Positions 1 through 8,121 of a DNA stretch of 42,877 nt are shown in pieces. Source of the DNA: an uncultured Roseburia sp. (GTDB taxonomy: Bacteria; Bacillota; Clostridia; Lachnospirales; Lachnospiraceae); NCBI GenBank assembly GCA_900548205.1, contig URJS01000011.1, positions 1-42,877 of the forward strand, read 5' to 3'. How positions within the stretch are numbered: position 1 is the stretch's first letter; each line of letters begins with the position of its first letter. Under the pieces are notes generated by a model. It worked only from the letters and a program-made list of their open reading frames with translations, was not told the DNA's origin and made no database searches. A program made the position numbers and the translations under genes.

Positions 1-41
1 TTGACATAAGAGTGGTTCGTGAAGTGTGTCGCTCGTTGTTG
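1..41. repeat. Interspersed TTGACATAAGAG repeat, copy 1
   Basis: First of four related copies of a roughly 40-base unit that begins TTGACATAAGAG and ends CTCGTTGTT or CCCGTTGTT. The others lie at 20923-20962, 23808-23846 and, without the TTGAC start, 23851-23885. The middle holds a small hairpin-like core (GGTTCGTGAAGT here). Copies 2 and 3 sit directly after rho-independent terminators. Function is not known to me. Confidence 0.6.
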
Positions 42-143
42 TATGCTCTGATATTTATAAATTTTTAATTCTCTAAAAGATTCCCTTTTCCTATCTTTAC
101 CTTTGAAGTGCTACCTTAGGTTCAGAAGGAGAGGAAGATTCGT

Positions 144-332
144 ATGAGAAGGATAAGAGAAAGATTAAATAAATGGGAAGTAAGATGGGAACGTTTGCCA
201 GACACCTTTTTGCTTTATCATCCTTATATCGGATTCGCAGTTGCTGTCGTTGGATTACCGATTGCAATCCTCTTGTCGGTAGCTGTATGCACGACTGTCG
301 TTATGCTTCCGATGTCCTATGTGCTTGGATGA
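144..332 (+). CDS. Small single-pass membrane protein, hypothetical
   Basis: This 62-residue ORF starts at an ATG preceded by a good Shine-Dalgarno (AGGAGAGG). The first 20 residues are highly basic. A hydrophobic stretch from about residue 29 to 58 looks like one long or two short membrane segments. I do not recognise a family. It lies upstream of the kdp genes in the same direction and could be a separate small gene. A length of 62 aa and lack of recognisable homology keep confidence moderate. Confidence 0.45.
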   Translation: MRRIRERLNKWEVRWERLPDTFLLYHPYIGFAVAVVGLPIAILLSVAVCTTVVMLPMSYVLG

Positions 333-501
333 CAGATTCACCCCTGCGACAGATATTGATACATCTTAATACAATCTTTATGTGAGCGTATGTTTATTAA
401 GTCCATTTTAACGGCAATGGTGCTAGAATCGCAGAGTAAGATAAGTTGATCTAAGGCATCGCAAATAAGCTTTGGGTCAGACATGTGAAGGAGGAGAGAT
501 T
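333..501. other. Leader/intergenic region upstream of kdp
   Basis: About 170 bases without a convincing gene, AT-rich near 350-410. A weak promoter-like pair (TTGATA about 356, TATGTG 17 bases later) is present. I looked for a c-di-AMP (ydaO-type) riboswitch, which often precedes potassium genes, and saw no recognisable conserved core. The kdp promoter and any KdpE operator should lie here, but I cannot place them. Confidence 0.35.
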
Positions 502-603
502 ATGATGGATATTCTGATGGTGGCGCTGCTGCTCGCAAGCTTTGGTCTGGTAAAATTATTTGCCGACTTTTGTGAGAGACAGATAGAGACGAAGGAACGA
601 TAA
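502..603 (+). CDS. kdpF: KdpF-like small membrane peptide
   Basis: This 33-residue ORF starts with ATG after a strong ribosome site (GGAGGAGAG) and ends 17 bases before kdpA. It has one hydrophobic segment (about residues 4-21) followed by a charged tail. The position directly upstream of kdpA, the single transmembrane helix and the size match KdpF, the small subunit that stabilises the KdpFABC complex. Sequence conservation in KdpF is low, so the call rests mostly on position and topology. Confidence 0.65.
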   Translation: MMDILMVALLLASFGLVKLFADFCERQIETKER

Positions 604-620
604 GGGCAGGAGGAAGAACT

Positions 621-2327
621 ATGTTACAGATTATTCTGGTGCTGGCGATGTTTGTGATACTTGTCATCCCGATGGGCAGATATATGTATCACATTGCCAC
701 AGATCAAAAAACATTTGCGGACAGAGTGTTTGATCCGGTTGACCGCCTGATCTATAAGATATGCGGAATCAAGGGCGGGGACATGAACTGGAAGGAATAT
801 GCTCTGTCGCTTGTGACGGCAAACGCCGTGATGATTCTCGTTGGTTATCTGATCCTAAGAATACAGGGATTTTTGTTTCTCAACCCAAACGGGATCGGCG
901 GAATGGAGGAAAGCTTAAGCTTTCATACGATCATCAGCTTTATGACAAATACAAACCTCCAGCATTATGCAGGAGAGAGCGGACTCTCCTATGCAGCGCA
1001 GATGTGCGTGATCATTTTTATGATGTTTACCTCGGCGGCGAGCGGGTATGCTGCATGTATGGCATTCTGCCGCGGACTTTCCGGGAGAAAGCTTGGAAAC
1101 TTTTTTGCCGATATGGTGCGGATCATTACGCGCGTGCTGCTTCCGCTGGCATTTATCGTCGGGCTGCTTCTCGTCAGTCAGGGAACGCCGCAGACATTAG
1201 CCGGAAATATTACGGTCGAGACGATTGAGGGAACGTATCAGGATATTGCGATGGGACCGGTTGCGGCTCTGGAATCCATTAAGCATCTGGGAACAAACGG
1301 TGGTGGATTCTTCGGTGCGAACTCGTCGACTCCCTTTGAAAATCCGACCGTTATCTCCAACATGATCGAAATGCTTTCGATGATGCTTTTGCCGGGAGCA
1401 TGTGTAGTGACTTTTGGACTGATGCTGCATGACCGGAAAAAGGAAAAGAAGACTGTCAGGAAGCCGTTAATGGGACGGCAGGGCGCGGTGATTTTCGGAG
1501 CAATGGCAATTCTGTTTGTCATAGGTCTTACGATCTGCGTTGGGGCGGAGCGAGCCGGCAATCCGGTGATTGAGGCGACGGGCATCAATCAGGATATGGG
1601 CAGTATGGAAGGAAAAGAGGTACGGTTTGGCGTTGATCAGTCTGCGCTGTTTACGACGGTCACGACATCCTTTACCACCGGTACCGTCAACAATATGCAC
1701 GATTCACTCACACCGCTCGGCGGTATGGTGCCGCTGCTTCATATGATGTTAAACTGTGTGTTTGGCGGCAAGGGCGTCGGTCTGATGAATATGGTGACCT
1801 ATGTCATTCTCGCAGTGTTTATCTGCGGACTGATGGTGGGAAGGACACCAGAATATCTGAATAAGAAGATTGAAGGAAAAGAGATGAAGCTGATAGCGAT
1901 CATCATTTTGATCCATCCGCTGCTGGTGTTGGGATTTTCCGGGCTGGCAGTCTCCATGCAGGACGGTCTGGCGGGTATCACAAACCCCGGTTTCCATGGT
2001 CTGACGCAGGTGCTCTATGAATATGCGTCGTCGGCGGCAAATAACGGCTCCGGCTTTGAGGGGCTGGCGGACAACAGTGTATTCTGGAATGTAACGACGG
2101 GACTGGCGATGTTCTTCGGACGCTACATTGCCCTGATTGCACAGCTTGCGATCGCAGGCTCTCTGTTGAAAAAGAAAACGGTCAATGAGACGATCGGAAC
2201 GCTTCGGACAGATAATGTGACCTTTATGATCATTCTTGTATTCATTGTATACATTTTTGCGGCACTGACCTTTTTCCCGGCGCTGGCATTAGGTCCGATC
2301 GCAGAGCATCTGGCACTGTGGATGTAG
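621..2327 (+). CDS. kdpA: Potassium-transporting ATPase, K+-binding subunit KdpA
   Basis: This 568-residue polytopic membrane protein is the channel-like subunit of the KdpFABC high-affinity K+ pump. Length matches the family (about 560 aa). The selectivity-filter-type segment TNGGGFFGANSS followed by PFENPT is clear (around residues 225-243), and further filter-like loops (TTSFTTGTVNNMHDS, SSAANNGSGFEG) are present. The start has an AGGAGG site. It is intact, unlike kdpB downstream, which begins 14 bases after the kdpA stop. With kdpB broken, the pump is probably not assembled even if KdpA is made. Confidence 0.97.
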   Translation: MLQIILVLAMFVILVIPMGRYMYHIATDQKTFADRVFDPVDRLIYKICGIKGGDMNWKEYALSLVTANAVMILVGYLILRIQGFLFLNPNGIGGMEESLSFHTIISFMTNTNLQHYAGESGLSYAAQMCVIIFMMFTSAASGYAACMAFCRGLSGRKLGNFFADMVRIITRVLLPLAFIVGLLLVSQGTPQTLAGNITVETIEGTYQDIAMGPVAALESIKHLGTNGGGFFGANSSTPFENPTVISNMIEMLSMMLLPGACVVTFGLMLHDRKKEKKTVRKPLMGRQGAVIFGAMAILFVIGLTICVGAERAGNPVIEATGINQDMGSMEGKEVRFGVDQSALFTTVTTSFTTGTVNNMHDSLTPLGGMVPLLHMMLNCVFGGKGVGLMNMVTYVILAVFICGLMVGRTPEYLNKKIEGKEMKLIAIIILIHPLLVLGFSGLAVSMQDGLAGITNPGFHGLTQVLYEYASSAANNGSGFEGLADNSVFWNVTTGLAMFFGRYIALIAQLAIAGSLLKKKTVNETIGTLRTDNVTFMIILVFIVYIFAALTFFPALALGPIAEHLALWM

Positions 2328-2341
2328 AGAGGAGAATTGAC

Positions 2342-2698
2342 ATGGCTAAGAAGAACGGCACAAAATTTGTGACACGGGATATATTAAAATCTTCCATTAT
2401 CGGTTCCTTCCAGAAGCTGGATCCCCGGTATATGGTAAAAAATCCGGTGATGTTCGTGGTGGAGATCGGATGTGTGATCACGCTGCTTTTGACCTTTTTC
2501 CCAACCTTATTTGGGGGGAACGAGACATACCGGATTTATAACGGAATTGTGACTGTTGTTTTGTTTATCACTGTTTTATTTGCAAACTTTGCGGAATCGG
2601 TTGCGGAGGGCAGGGGCAAAGCGCAGGCGGCTTCCCTGAAAAAACAAAGCAGGATACCGTGGCGAGGCTGCTGCTTCCCGATGGAAGTGAAAAAGTGA
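2342..2698 (+). pseudogene. kdpB: kdpB 5' fragment (ATPase subunit, frameshifted)
   Basis: The start of KdpB, the P-type ATPase subunit, at ATG 2342 after AGGAGAATTGAC. About 101 residues read as normal KdpB (cytosolic N-terminus, two membrane helices, then the conserved stretch NFAESVAEGRGKAQAASLKK). At the A-run 2639-2644 the frame is lost: six A residues where seven would continue as KKTKQDTVARLLLPDG. The ORF then runs 18 wrong codons and stops at 2698. The zero frame reads CTG AAA AAA CAA, so ribosomal slippage by -1 would restore the protein only weakly. A deletion or a base-call error is more likely. Confidence 0.9.
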
Positions 2699-3453
2699 TC
2701 GGTGCCTCCGAGCTCAAGAAGGATGATATTGTTCTGGTTAAGACCGGAGAGGTCATTCCAAACGACGGAGAGATCATCGAGGGAATTGCCTCAGTGGATG
2801 AGTCAGCGATTACCGGAGAGTCTGCACCTGTTACAAGAGAGGCGGGAGGAGATTTCTCCTCCGTGACGGGAGGCACGACGGTGGTGTCGGACTGGCTGAA
2901 AATAAGGATTGTGGCAGAGCCGGGACATTCGTTTCTCGATAAGATGATTGCGCTGGTGGAGGGCGCTTCCAGACAGAAAACGCCGAATGAGATCGCACTC
3001 AATACGCTGTTGATTGTGCTGACGGTTATTTTTCTGATCGTGGTGATCACGCTGTATCCGTTCGCGGCCTATCTGGGAGTCAACATTCCGGTTTCGTGGG
3101 CAGTTGCGCTGACGGTGTGTCTGATTCCAACAACGATCGGCGGACTTCTCTCTGCGATCGGTATCGCCGGCATGGACCGTGTGACAAGATTTAATGTCAT
3201 TGCCCTGTCGGGAAAGGCCGTGGAGGCATGCGGTGATGTGGATACCATGATTTTGGACAAAACAGGAACGATCACTTATGGAAATCGTCTGGCTGCCGAG
3301 TTTTATCCGGTAAACTGGGTCACAAAGGAGGATTTAATCCATTACAGTGTGCTGTGCTCACTGATGGATGAGACGCCGGAGGGAAAGTCCACGGTTGACC
3401 TCGGTCGGCAGATGGGCTGCGAGTTATCCGAGGAGATAAAGGATATGCCATAA
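2645..3453 (+). pseudogene. kdpB: kdpB central fragment, cut by mobile element
   Basis: Continuation of KdpB in the -1 frame relative to the 5' fragment. It carries the actuator-domain motif (DESAITGESAPV), membrane helices with the CLIPTTIGGL segment, and the phosphorylation motif DKTGT (about 3256-3270). It then enters the nucleotide-binding domain and ends EEIKDM at 3447, where element sequence adds one codon and a stop at 3453. The first in-frame ATG is 2659. The rest of the gene resumes at 15592. Joining the three pieces, plus one base, gives about 683 residues, the normal KdpB length. Confidence 0.93.
3438..3447. other. Left attachment half-site in kdpB (attL side)
   Basis: The host side of the left junction. 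Joining 3438-3447 to 15595-15600 recreates AAAGGATATGTCCTTT, an imperfect palindrome centred on the dinucleotide AT (3445-3446, repeated at 15592-15593). Large serine recombinases cross over at a central dinucleotide of such sites. Restoring it also restores the KdpB reading frame (EIKDM-SFVEF). Confidence 0.7.
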
Positions 3454-3488
3454 TTCATGGTGACGAGTTCAGTTGCCTTGAATAACAG

Positions 3489-3505
3489 ATGAACAGGGAC
3501 ACGAT
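3489..3505 (+). promoter_or_regulatory. Left-end copy of the recombinase-promoter motif
   Basis: The 17 bases ATGAACAGGGACACGAT here are identical, in inverted orientation, to 9914-9930 just upstream of the recombinase gene. The copy lies about 42 bases inside the left end. It could be a binding site shared by the recombinase or an element regulator. Confidence 0.55.
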
Positions 3506-3542
3506 CAACTGGATTCGGATAAAACGAAAACAGGAGGTCGCT

Positions 3543-3926
3543 ATGGAGAAATTGAAAAAGCATATCCATGATGACAGTAACGGTCTGGACTATGTTCTGG
3601 TCGGAGACTACTATATTCCAGACTTACAGCTGCCGGAGGAAAGCCGCCCAATCGGACGGTGGGGACGGATGCACAGGGAATATCTGCAAGAGTATTGTCC
3701 CGACCGGTACAATGAATTGCTTCTGTCTGGAAAGCTGTGGACATATCTTGCCAATCTGGATGAGCAGGCACAGAACCGTCTGGATTGTACCATTGCCCAG
3801 ATAAAAGAAACAGAGGGAGTCACGGAGGAATTGAAAGCAAAAGACCAGCTTGCATGGGTCGGTCACATGAACAGCATACGCCACCGGGCAGAGGAAGTCA
3901 TTCGGTCTGAGATGATTTTCGTCTGA
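3543..3926 (+). CDS. tnpV: Transposon-encoded protein TnpV
   Basis: This 127-residue soluble protein resembles the TnpV family found on Tn4451/Tn4453-type clostridial elements (the segment GLDYVLVGDYYIPDLQLPEE and the RPIGRWGRMHREYL motif are typical). The start at 3543 is chosen for its AGGAGG site; an upstream in-frame ATG at 3489 has none. TnpV is an accessory protein of unknown biochemical role that is not needed for excision in the known elements. It is the first gene inside the left end and converges on the XRE gene, with a hairpin terminator between. Confidence 0.85.
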   Translation: MEKLKKHIHDDSNGLDYVLVGDYYIPDLQLPEESRPIGRWGRMHREYLQEYCPDRYNELLLSGKLWTYLANLDEQAQNRLDCTIAQIKETEGVTEELKAKDQLAWVGHMNSIRHRAEEVIRSEMIFV

Positions 3927-3942
3927 GAAGGTGGAAAAACTG

Positions 3943-3975
3943 AGGCCATTCACTTTTATAGTGGACGGCCTTTTT
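3943..3975. terminator. Terminator between tnpV and the XRE gene
   Basis: AGGCC (3943-3947) pairs with GGCCT (3967-3971) and an inner CAC pairs with GTG (3961-3963), followed by a T run. It serves tnpV on the plus strand and may also act on the convergent gene. Confidence 0.7.
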
Positions 3976-3976
3976 G

Positions 3977-4825
3977 CTACCTGCGCTTTTTCTTTTTTGG
4001 CATATAATACGGCTGTGGCTTGGCTTTGCCCCGCATATTGTTTGGGTTTTTAAGCAGTTTGGACAGGCTCAGTATCCGCAGAAAAGCAGAAAAATCCTCG
4101 GATGAAATTTTTTCAAAAGGAATCTGCATTTTATCACAGAACTCATGGATCATAGCTTCTGTGTCGGTTCCCATCTGTATGGCCTGTTCAAAATTCTCTT
4201 TGACCTCATCCAGCGTTGGCTGTGGGTCAGCTGTGGTCTTGTCTTTCAAATGAGCTTCCCGTATATCCCGGACAATGCTGTCCAGATCATCATGAAGGAT
4301 ATGGCTGTAAAAATCGTTCTCCTGTACCTGACCCAATTTCAGCGTCCGCATATACAGATCATTTTCTCCAGGTGCGTGTTCTTTCAGAATGGTCTGCCGG
4401 GTAGCTTCCAGAATCAGATTCATCTGGTTCACCCGCATATCAGCGATCCGGTCAATAAAGATTTCCATATCAACCATCAGCCGCAAAAAATTCGGATGGG
4501 TCGCCAGTTCACAAAGCAGGCGGTTGTTGATCTTTCCGCTGCTCAAAAGTTCCACCATAGCGTCACTCAGATGCAGAGCCTGAAGCTCCGTGTTTGGGTG
4601 ATTTTTATTTTCTGACACGCCCATCAGATAATCAGTGGACACTCCGTAAAACTTTGCCAGTGTCGCAATCGCAAATGGGCTGATGTCTTTGTAGTCATCG
4701 CTCTCATATTTCCCCAGTGCCGACTTAGACAGACCGGTCTGTTCTGCCAGCTGTTCCAGCGTCAGGTGCTTATCCACCACTCGCAGGTCTTTGAGCCGTT
4801 CCGGTATTGACAGTTTTGTGTACAT
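3977..4825 (-). CDS. XRE-family helix-turn-helix regulator
   Basis: A 282-residue protein with an N-terminal HTH_3 domain (about residues 8-65: RLKDLR, LTLEQLAEQTGLSKSALGKYE, then YGVSTDYLMG) and a long, mostly helical charged C-terminal part. It ends in a basic KPQPYYMPKKKKRR tail. The start at 4825 has a clear GGAGGTG site; the longer open frame upstream is not supported. Such regulators are standard in clostridial IMEs and usually repress excision and transfer functions. A promoter with an inverted repeat lies just upstream (4860-4889), suggesting autoregulation. Confidence 0.85.
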   Translation of the reverse strand: MYTKLSIPERLKDLRVVDKHLTLEQLAEQTGLSKSALGKYESDDYKDISPFAIATLAKFYGVSTDYLMGVSENKNHPNTELQALHLSDAMVELLSSGKINNRLLCELATHPNFLRLMVDMEIFIDRIADMRVNQMNLILEATRQTILKEHAPGENDLYMRTLKLGQVQENDFYSHILHDDLDSIVRDIREAHLKDKTTADPQPTLDEVKENFEQAIQMGTDTEAMIHEFCDKMQIPFEKISSEDFSAFLRILSLSKLLKNPNNMRGKAKPQPYYMPKKKKRR

Positions 4826-4859
4826 CAAAGCACCTCCTTGCCAACGGTTTTTGTTTTTC

Positions 4860-4889
4860 ATTATAGCACATTTCCGAGAGCGTGGAAAT
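4860..4889 (-). promoter_or_regulatory. Promoter and probable operator of the XRE gene
   Basis: On the minus strand: -35 TTTCCA (4883-4888), 17-base spacer, -10 TATAAT (4860-4865). A perfect inverted repeat ATTTCC/GGAAAT (4870-4875 and 4884-4889) overlaps the -35 and spacer, as expected for autorepression by the XRE protein. Confidence 0.65.
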
Positions 4890-5166
4890 ATGCGGTTTTC
4901 ATGTGTTTTTCCTGCGTCTTGGACATACGGGAGCAGCCCTCTTTTTTCGGTAAACTGGTTCTTGTCAGGAGACATAGAACCTTGAAAAATGAATGACCGA
5001 CTGCAAGGGGAATGACCTCCGGGGAAGTGACGCCACGATAAGAGCGCACCAAAGAGGACAATACGCTGGGAGAGAATCCGGGCAGGAATATTTTGCAGAC
5101 AGACCGGCAGACAGAAAAATAAACGATGCGGAACATACCGCATCAAATGAATGGAGGTAGATCATT
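4890..5166. other. Divergent intergenic region of the element
   Basis: About 280 bases without a convincing gene. A perfect 7-bp hairpin (GATGCGG at 5125-5131, CCGCATC at 5138-5144) lies just before the ribosome site (GGAGG) of the gene at 5167 and may be a 5' regulatory hairpin. Confidence 0.4.
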
Positions 5167-5460
5167 ATGAAACTGAATATGAAGGAAAAGAAAATTCTTT
5201 ACGCTTACGCCTGCCCCAGCCATCACAACACAGTGACAAGGCTGAAATGGCTGACAGCATTGACTGTTGACCCGGAGGCGAAAAGCCAGATGCTTCATCT
5301 TGCTCGTAAAATTGAGACAGAGACAGAGGAAAGGTGGTACGAAGCCTTTTACCATCATCTGCGTATGGAGATGGACGAATACCGCCGGATTAGACGCAGT
5401 CTGCGTGCGCTGAAAGCAAACACCGATTATGAGGAGGAACTGTATGAGGAAGCTGTCTAA
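5167..5460 (+). CDS. Conserved small protein of clostridial mobilizable elements
   Basis: This 97-residue protein is charged and predicted helical, with the segments MKEKKILYAYACP and RLKWLTALTVDPEAK, which I associate with accessory ORFs of Tn4451-like elements in gut Firmicutes. No enzymatic motif or membrane segment is visible. The start is preceded by GGAGGTAGATCATT. It overlaps the next gene by 17 bases, so the two are probably co-translated. Function is unknown. Confidence 0.75.
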   Translation: MKLNMKEKKILYAYACPSHHNTVTRLKWLTALTVDPEAKSQMLHLARKIETETEERWYEAFYHHLRMEMDEYRRIRRSLRALKANTDYEEELYEEAV

Positions 5461-5749
5461 ATATGAAAAAGAAACCATCATCAACTGGAATGAGGGCGAG
5501 ACGATTGCCAGTATCTACACCTTCAATGCCAGTTTGAAACGCAGACTGGAGGATTTCAGCCGGAAGTATCCTCTGCTGTGCCGCTTGGAACGCAGTACGC
5601 CGGAAGGTAGCGTGACCTATGTACTGGACAAGTCCCGACTTTCGATCCGGCTGGTGCCGCCGTACAGCGAAGAACGGCTGGCAGCTGCAAGGGAGTACGC
5701 AAAAGAGCATGGCTTTCAGGTTATCCAGACAGAAGAAAAAATCGCTTAA
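5444..5749 (+). CDS. Conserved small element protein, hypothetical
   Basis: A 101-residue soluble protein starting MRKLSKYEKET, from an ATG with GAGGAGG 7 bases upstream inside the preceding gene. The N-terminal half (SKYEKETIINWNEGE, YTFNASLKRRLEDFSRKYP) is frequent in elements with this relaxase type. No catalytic motif is recognisable. It is the last gene before the putative oriT and relaxase, so a transfer-related role is possible but unproven. Confidence 0.75.
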   Translation: MRKLSKYEKETIINWNEGETIASIYTFNASLKRRLEDFSRKYPLLCRLERSTPEGSVTYVLDKSRLSIRLVPPYSEERLAAAREYAKEHGFQVIQTEEKIA

Positions 5750-6174
5750 AATGAGGGCGATTTACGAAAAAATATCGGGTCTGCACCCGCTGTTTTGATT
5801 GGCAATTTCCGCAGGCGTATTCTGTATCCACTTCTCGCCTATGGGCGTAAATGTACGGATACGGAGCCGGTGAAACTGGTAAAAACCGCTTTTGCGGTGA
5901 AGGCCAGCTTCGCCGGTGCGGGAGTACAGAGGGCAGCCAGCCCTTTGTGCCGGGGTGCAGGGGCGGCAGCGCACTGCTGGGGTCAAGGGGCAACGCCCAT
6001 TGGCGGGTTGAGGGCAGCCAGCCTCATCGGGTCAAGGGTGAAACGCCTTGCCCAGGGAAAGTTGATGCCTGCGTCAACTTGTACTGGGTATTACCTGACG
6101 CAAAACTTCGCAGGTCTGGCGGCTTAGCCGCCCTCCCCAGCCCAGAACATCTTTGCAGGAAGGAGGAAAAATGT
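5750..6174. other. Probable origin of transfer region (oriT)
   Basis: About 425 bases with no credible gene upstream of the relaxase, rich in short repeats. ACCGC-TTTT-GCGGT is a perfect hairpin (5885-5898). GAGGGCAGCCAGCC occurs twice, 81 bases apart (5929-5942, 6010-6023). TGCGTCA (6070-6076) and TGACGCA (6096-6102) form an inverted repeat with a 19-base gap, overlapping a GTTGA/TCAAC stem. The position beside a MobV relaxase and the repeat density are typical of oriT. The nick site cannot be fixed from sequence alone. A long open frame runs through it but has no family-like composition. Confidence 0.55.
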
Positions 6175-7419
6175 TTGAAATTAACAAGACACAATGGACG
6201 ATCTGGGAAGCATGGCACTTACAATCCCCGGCACAATGACCGTCGGTTCGATGTAGAAAATAGCGAACACATTGACGCTGAGCGTGCCAGACAAAATGTG
6301 TACTGGGACTGTTACCGGGGCTTTACCACCCACGACTTTCGGGAAAACCCAGAGCAGCCGGATTTCAGCTTTGAGGAAATTGAACGGATGTATTACTACG
6401 AGCATTATGCCGACCATGTCAATGCTCAGAACGCCCGGAACGAGAAAACCCGGCACATTGAGCGCAATCGCACTGTGGATGATCTTTTGAAAAATAACAA
6501 GACCTGTCCAGAAGAAAGCATCTACCAGATCGGCACTATGGAAGAATCCGTTCCGCCGGAGACTTTAGCGCTCATTGTCAGTGAATTTTATGAGGAATTT
6601 GAAAACCGTTTCGGTTCTCATAGCCACATTTTAGACTGGGCGCTCCATCTGGATGAAGGGACTCCGCACATCCATGAGCGCCATGTATTTGACTGTGAAA
6701 ATCGGTATGGAGAGCTGTGCCCCCAGCAGGAAAAGGCGTTGGAGGAACTGGGTATCCCTCTCCCTAAACCGGAACAGCCAAAAGGAAAGCACAATAACCG
6801 GAAACAGACTTTTGATGCAGTCTGTCGGACAATCTTATTTGACATTGCCAAACGGCATGGGCTGCATCTGGAACAGGAGCCGTCTTATGGTGGGCGTGAC
6901 TATTTGGAAAAGCAGGATTATATCCTGATGAAGCAGAAGGAGCAGCTGGCGACACAGGAGCAAAAGCTGGAGGAACTGACGCTAAAAATTGAGGATGTAG
7001 AAACCTTACTGGAAGATGTTTCCGGTGCAGCCTATGACAAGGCGGTGGAGGTTGTGACCGACAAGGTTCGGGAACAAACCCAGCTTGAAGATATGGAAGT
7101 AATTGAGAAATATCGAAAGAGCGTGGTATCGCCCAATGCCAAAAATTCGCCAGAAGTTGTGAAGATAGCGAACACTCTGCTGAGTAGGGTGCGAGAAAAA
7201 TTACAGCAGTCTGCTGAAAAAGTTCTCAAAAAGGTACAGTCGGTGCTGTTAAAACCGGAGGTCAAACAGGCTGGCAAAGAGCAGATCAAAAATAAAGCCA
7301 GAAAATCCATTAAGGAGAAGCTGGCACAAGGCAAACTGGACGCTGATCGGGAGAACCGGGAGCGCTGGGAGCGTGAAGGACGGATTGCTTCAACAAGAAA
7401 ACAGGATATGGAATTGTGA
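6175..7419 (+). CDS. MobV-family relaxase (plasmid mobilization/Pre-like)
   Basis: A DNA relaxase of about 414 residues that would nick oriT and lead the strand during mobilization. Motif I HNDR (about residues 20-23) and motif III HLDEGTPHIH match the MobV/Pre class, where the HNxR histidine is the catalytic residue in MobM. The C-terminal part is charged coiled coil. The start is most likely TTG 6175, eight bases after GGAGG; the nearby ATG 6171 is out of frame and hits a stop after 23 codons. The open frame extends upstream to 5851, but that part overlaps the repeat-rich oriT region. A one-base indel at the start is an alternative to TTG. Confidence 0.88.
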   Translation: MKLTRHNGRSGKHGTYNPRHNDRRFDVENSEHIDAERARQNVYWDCYRGFTTHDFRENPEQPDFSFEEIERMYYYEHYADHVNAQNARNEKTRHIERNRTVDDLLKNNKTCPEESIYQIGTMEESVPPETLALIVSEFYEEFENRFGSHSHILDWALHLDEGTPHIHERHVFDCENRYGELCPQQEKALEELGIPLPKPEQPKGKHNNRKQTFDAVCRTILFDIAKRHGLHLEQEPSYGGRDYLEKQDYILMKQKEQLATQEQKLEELTLKIEDVETLLEDVSGAAYDKAVEVVTDKVREQTQLEDMEVIEKYRKSVVSPNAKNSPEVVKIANTLLSRVREKLQQSAEKVLKKVQSVLLKPEVKQAGKEQIKNKARKSIKEKLAQGKLDADRENRERWEREGRIASTRKQDMEL

Positions 7420-7454
7420 GGCATCTGATTTTCTATGGAAACCGGATGCCTTTT
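7420..7454 (+). terminator. Hairpin between relaxase and primase genes
   Basis: GGCATC (7420-7425) pairs with GATGCC (7445-7450), followed by TTTT. It immediately follows the relaxase stop. The ATG at 7435 lies in its loop, which argues against that codon as the start of the next gene. Confidence 0.6.
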
Positions 7455-7467
7455 GCATTGTTTGGAG

Positions 7468-8121
7468 GTGGAAGAAACGAATGTATTTGAAGCAGTAAAA
7501 CAGTCTGTTACCACAAGGCAGGCTGCTTTGGTTTATGGAATTTCAGTAGGACGCAACGGGATGGCTTGTTGCCCGTTTCACGATGACAGGCATCCCAGCA
7601 TGAAGGTGGACAGACGGTTCCATTGTTTTGCCTGTCAGGCAGATGGAGATGTGATTGATTTCACTTCCCGTCTTTTTGGACTAAGCAGTAAAGAAGCTGC
7701 CTTAAAGCTGGCAGAGGACTTCTCAATCAGCTTTGACCGCAAAGGCCACGATCCGCCACAAAAGAGAGTAATCAAAAGAAAAATCAGCGAGGAAATGCGA
7801 TACCGGCAGGCAGAGCAGAAATGCTTTCGGGTGCTGTGCGACTACCTGCGTTTGCTGGAACGATGGAAAGAAGAATATGCGCCCAAACAACCGGAGGATG
7901 ACTGGAATACTTTGTTTGTGGAGGCTCTGCACAGGCAGCCATATATCGAATATCTGTTGGATCTTCTTCTGTCTGACAGCATAGAAGAACGAGCTTTTGT
8001 AGTTGCTGAGTATGGAAAAGAGGTGAGGAAAATTGAACAGCGAATATCAGAGTTTATCTCCAGCTACCCAGCAGGCTGTGATGAGCGCAGCCGAAGCCAT
8101 AGCGCCGGAACAGAGCGTTGA
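7468..8121 (+). CDS. CHC2 zinc-finger primase-like protein
   Basis: A protein of about 217 residues with a DnaG-type CHC2 zinc finger (CCPFHDDRHPS, then FHCFACQADGDVIDF), but no following TOPRIM domain in this ORF, so it is a short primase-like form. The frame opens at ATG 7435, which sits in a terminator loop without a ribosome site. GTG 7468 is used here. Related proteins begin right at the NVFEAVKQ segment; the codon there is ACG (7477), eight bases after GGAGG, so an ATG-to-ACG change is likely. The gene overlaps the VirE-type gene by 89 bases. A replication role during transfer is inferred. Confidence 0.82.
   Translation: MEETNVFEAVKQSVTTRQAALVYGISVGRNGMACCPFHDDRHPSMKVDRRFHCFACQADGDVIDFTSRLFGLSSKEAALKLAEDFSISFDRKGHDPPQKRVIKRKISEEMRYRQAEQKCFRVLCDYLRLLERWKEEYAPKQPEDDWNTLFVEALHRQPYIEYLLDLLLSDSIEERAFVVAEYGKEVRKIEQRISEFISSYPAGCDERSRSHSAGTER

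Noticed and set aside
1..6. TTGACA of the repeat copies as a -35 promoter box
   Set aside because: No matching -10 about 17 bases downstream in any copy, and it recurs as part of a larger repeat.
333..501. c-di-AMP (ydaO) riboswitch before kdp
   Set aside because: This is a common place for one, but no recognisable ydaO core or strong terminator pairing is visible in the 170-base leader.
5851..6174. N-terminal extension of the relaxase
   Set aside because: The frame is open, but composition is repeat-rich and unlike a protein. The HNxR motif and ribosome site place the start near 6175.
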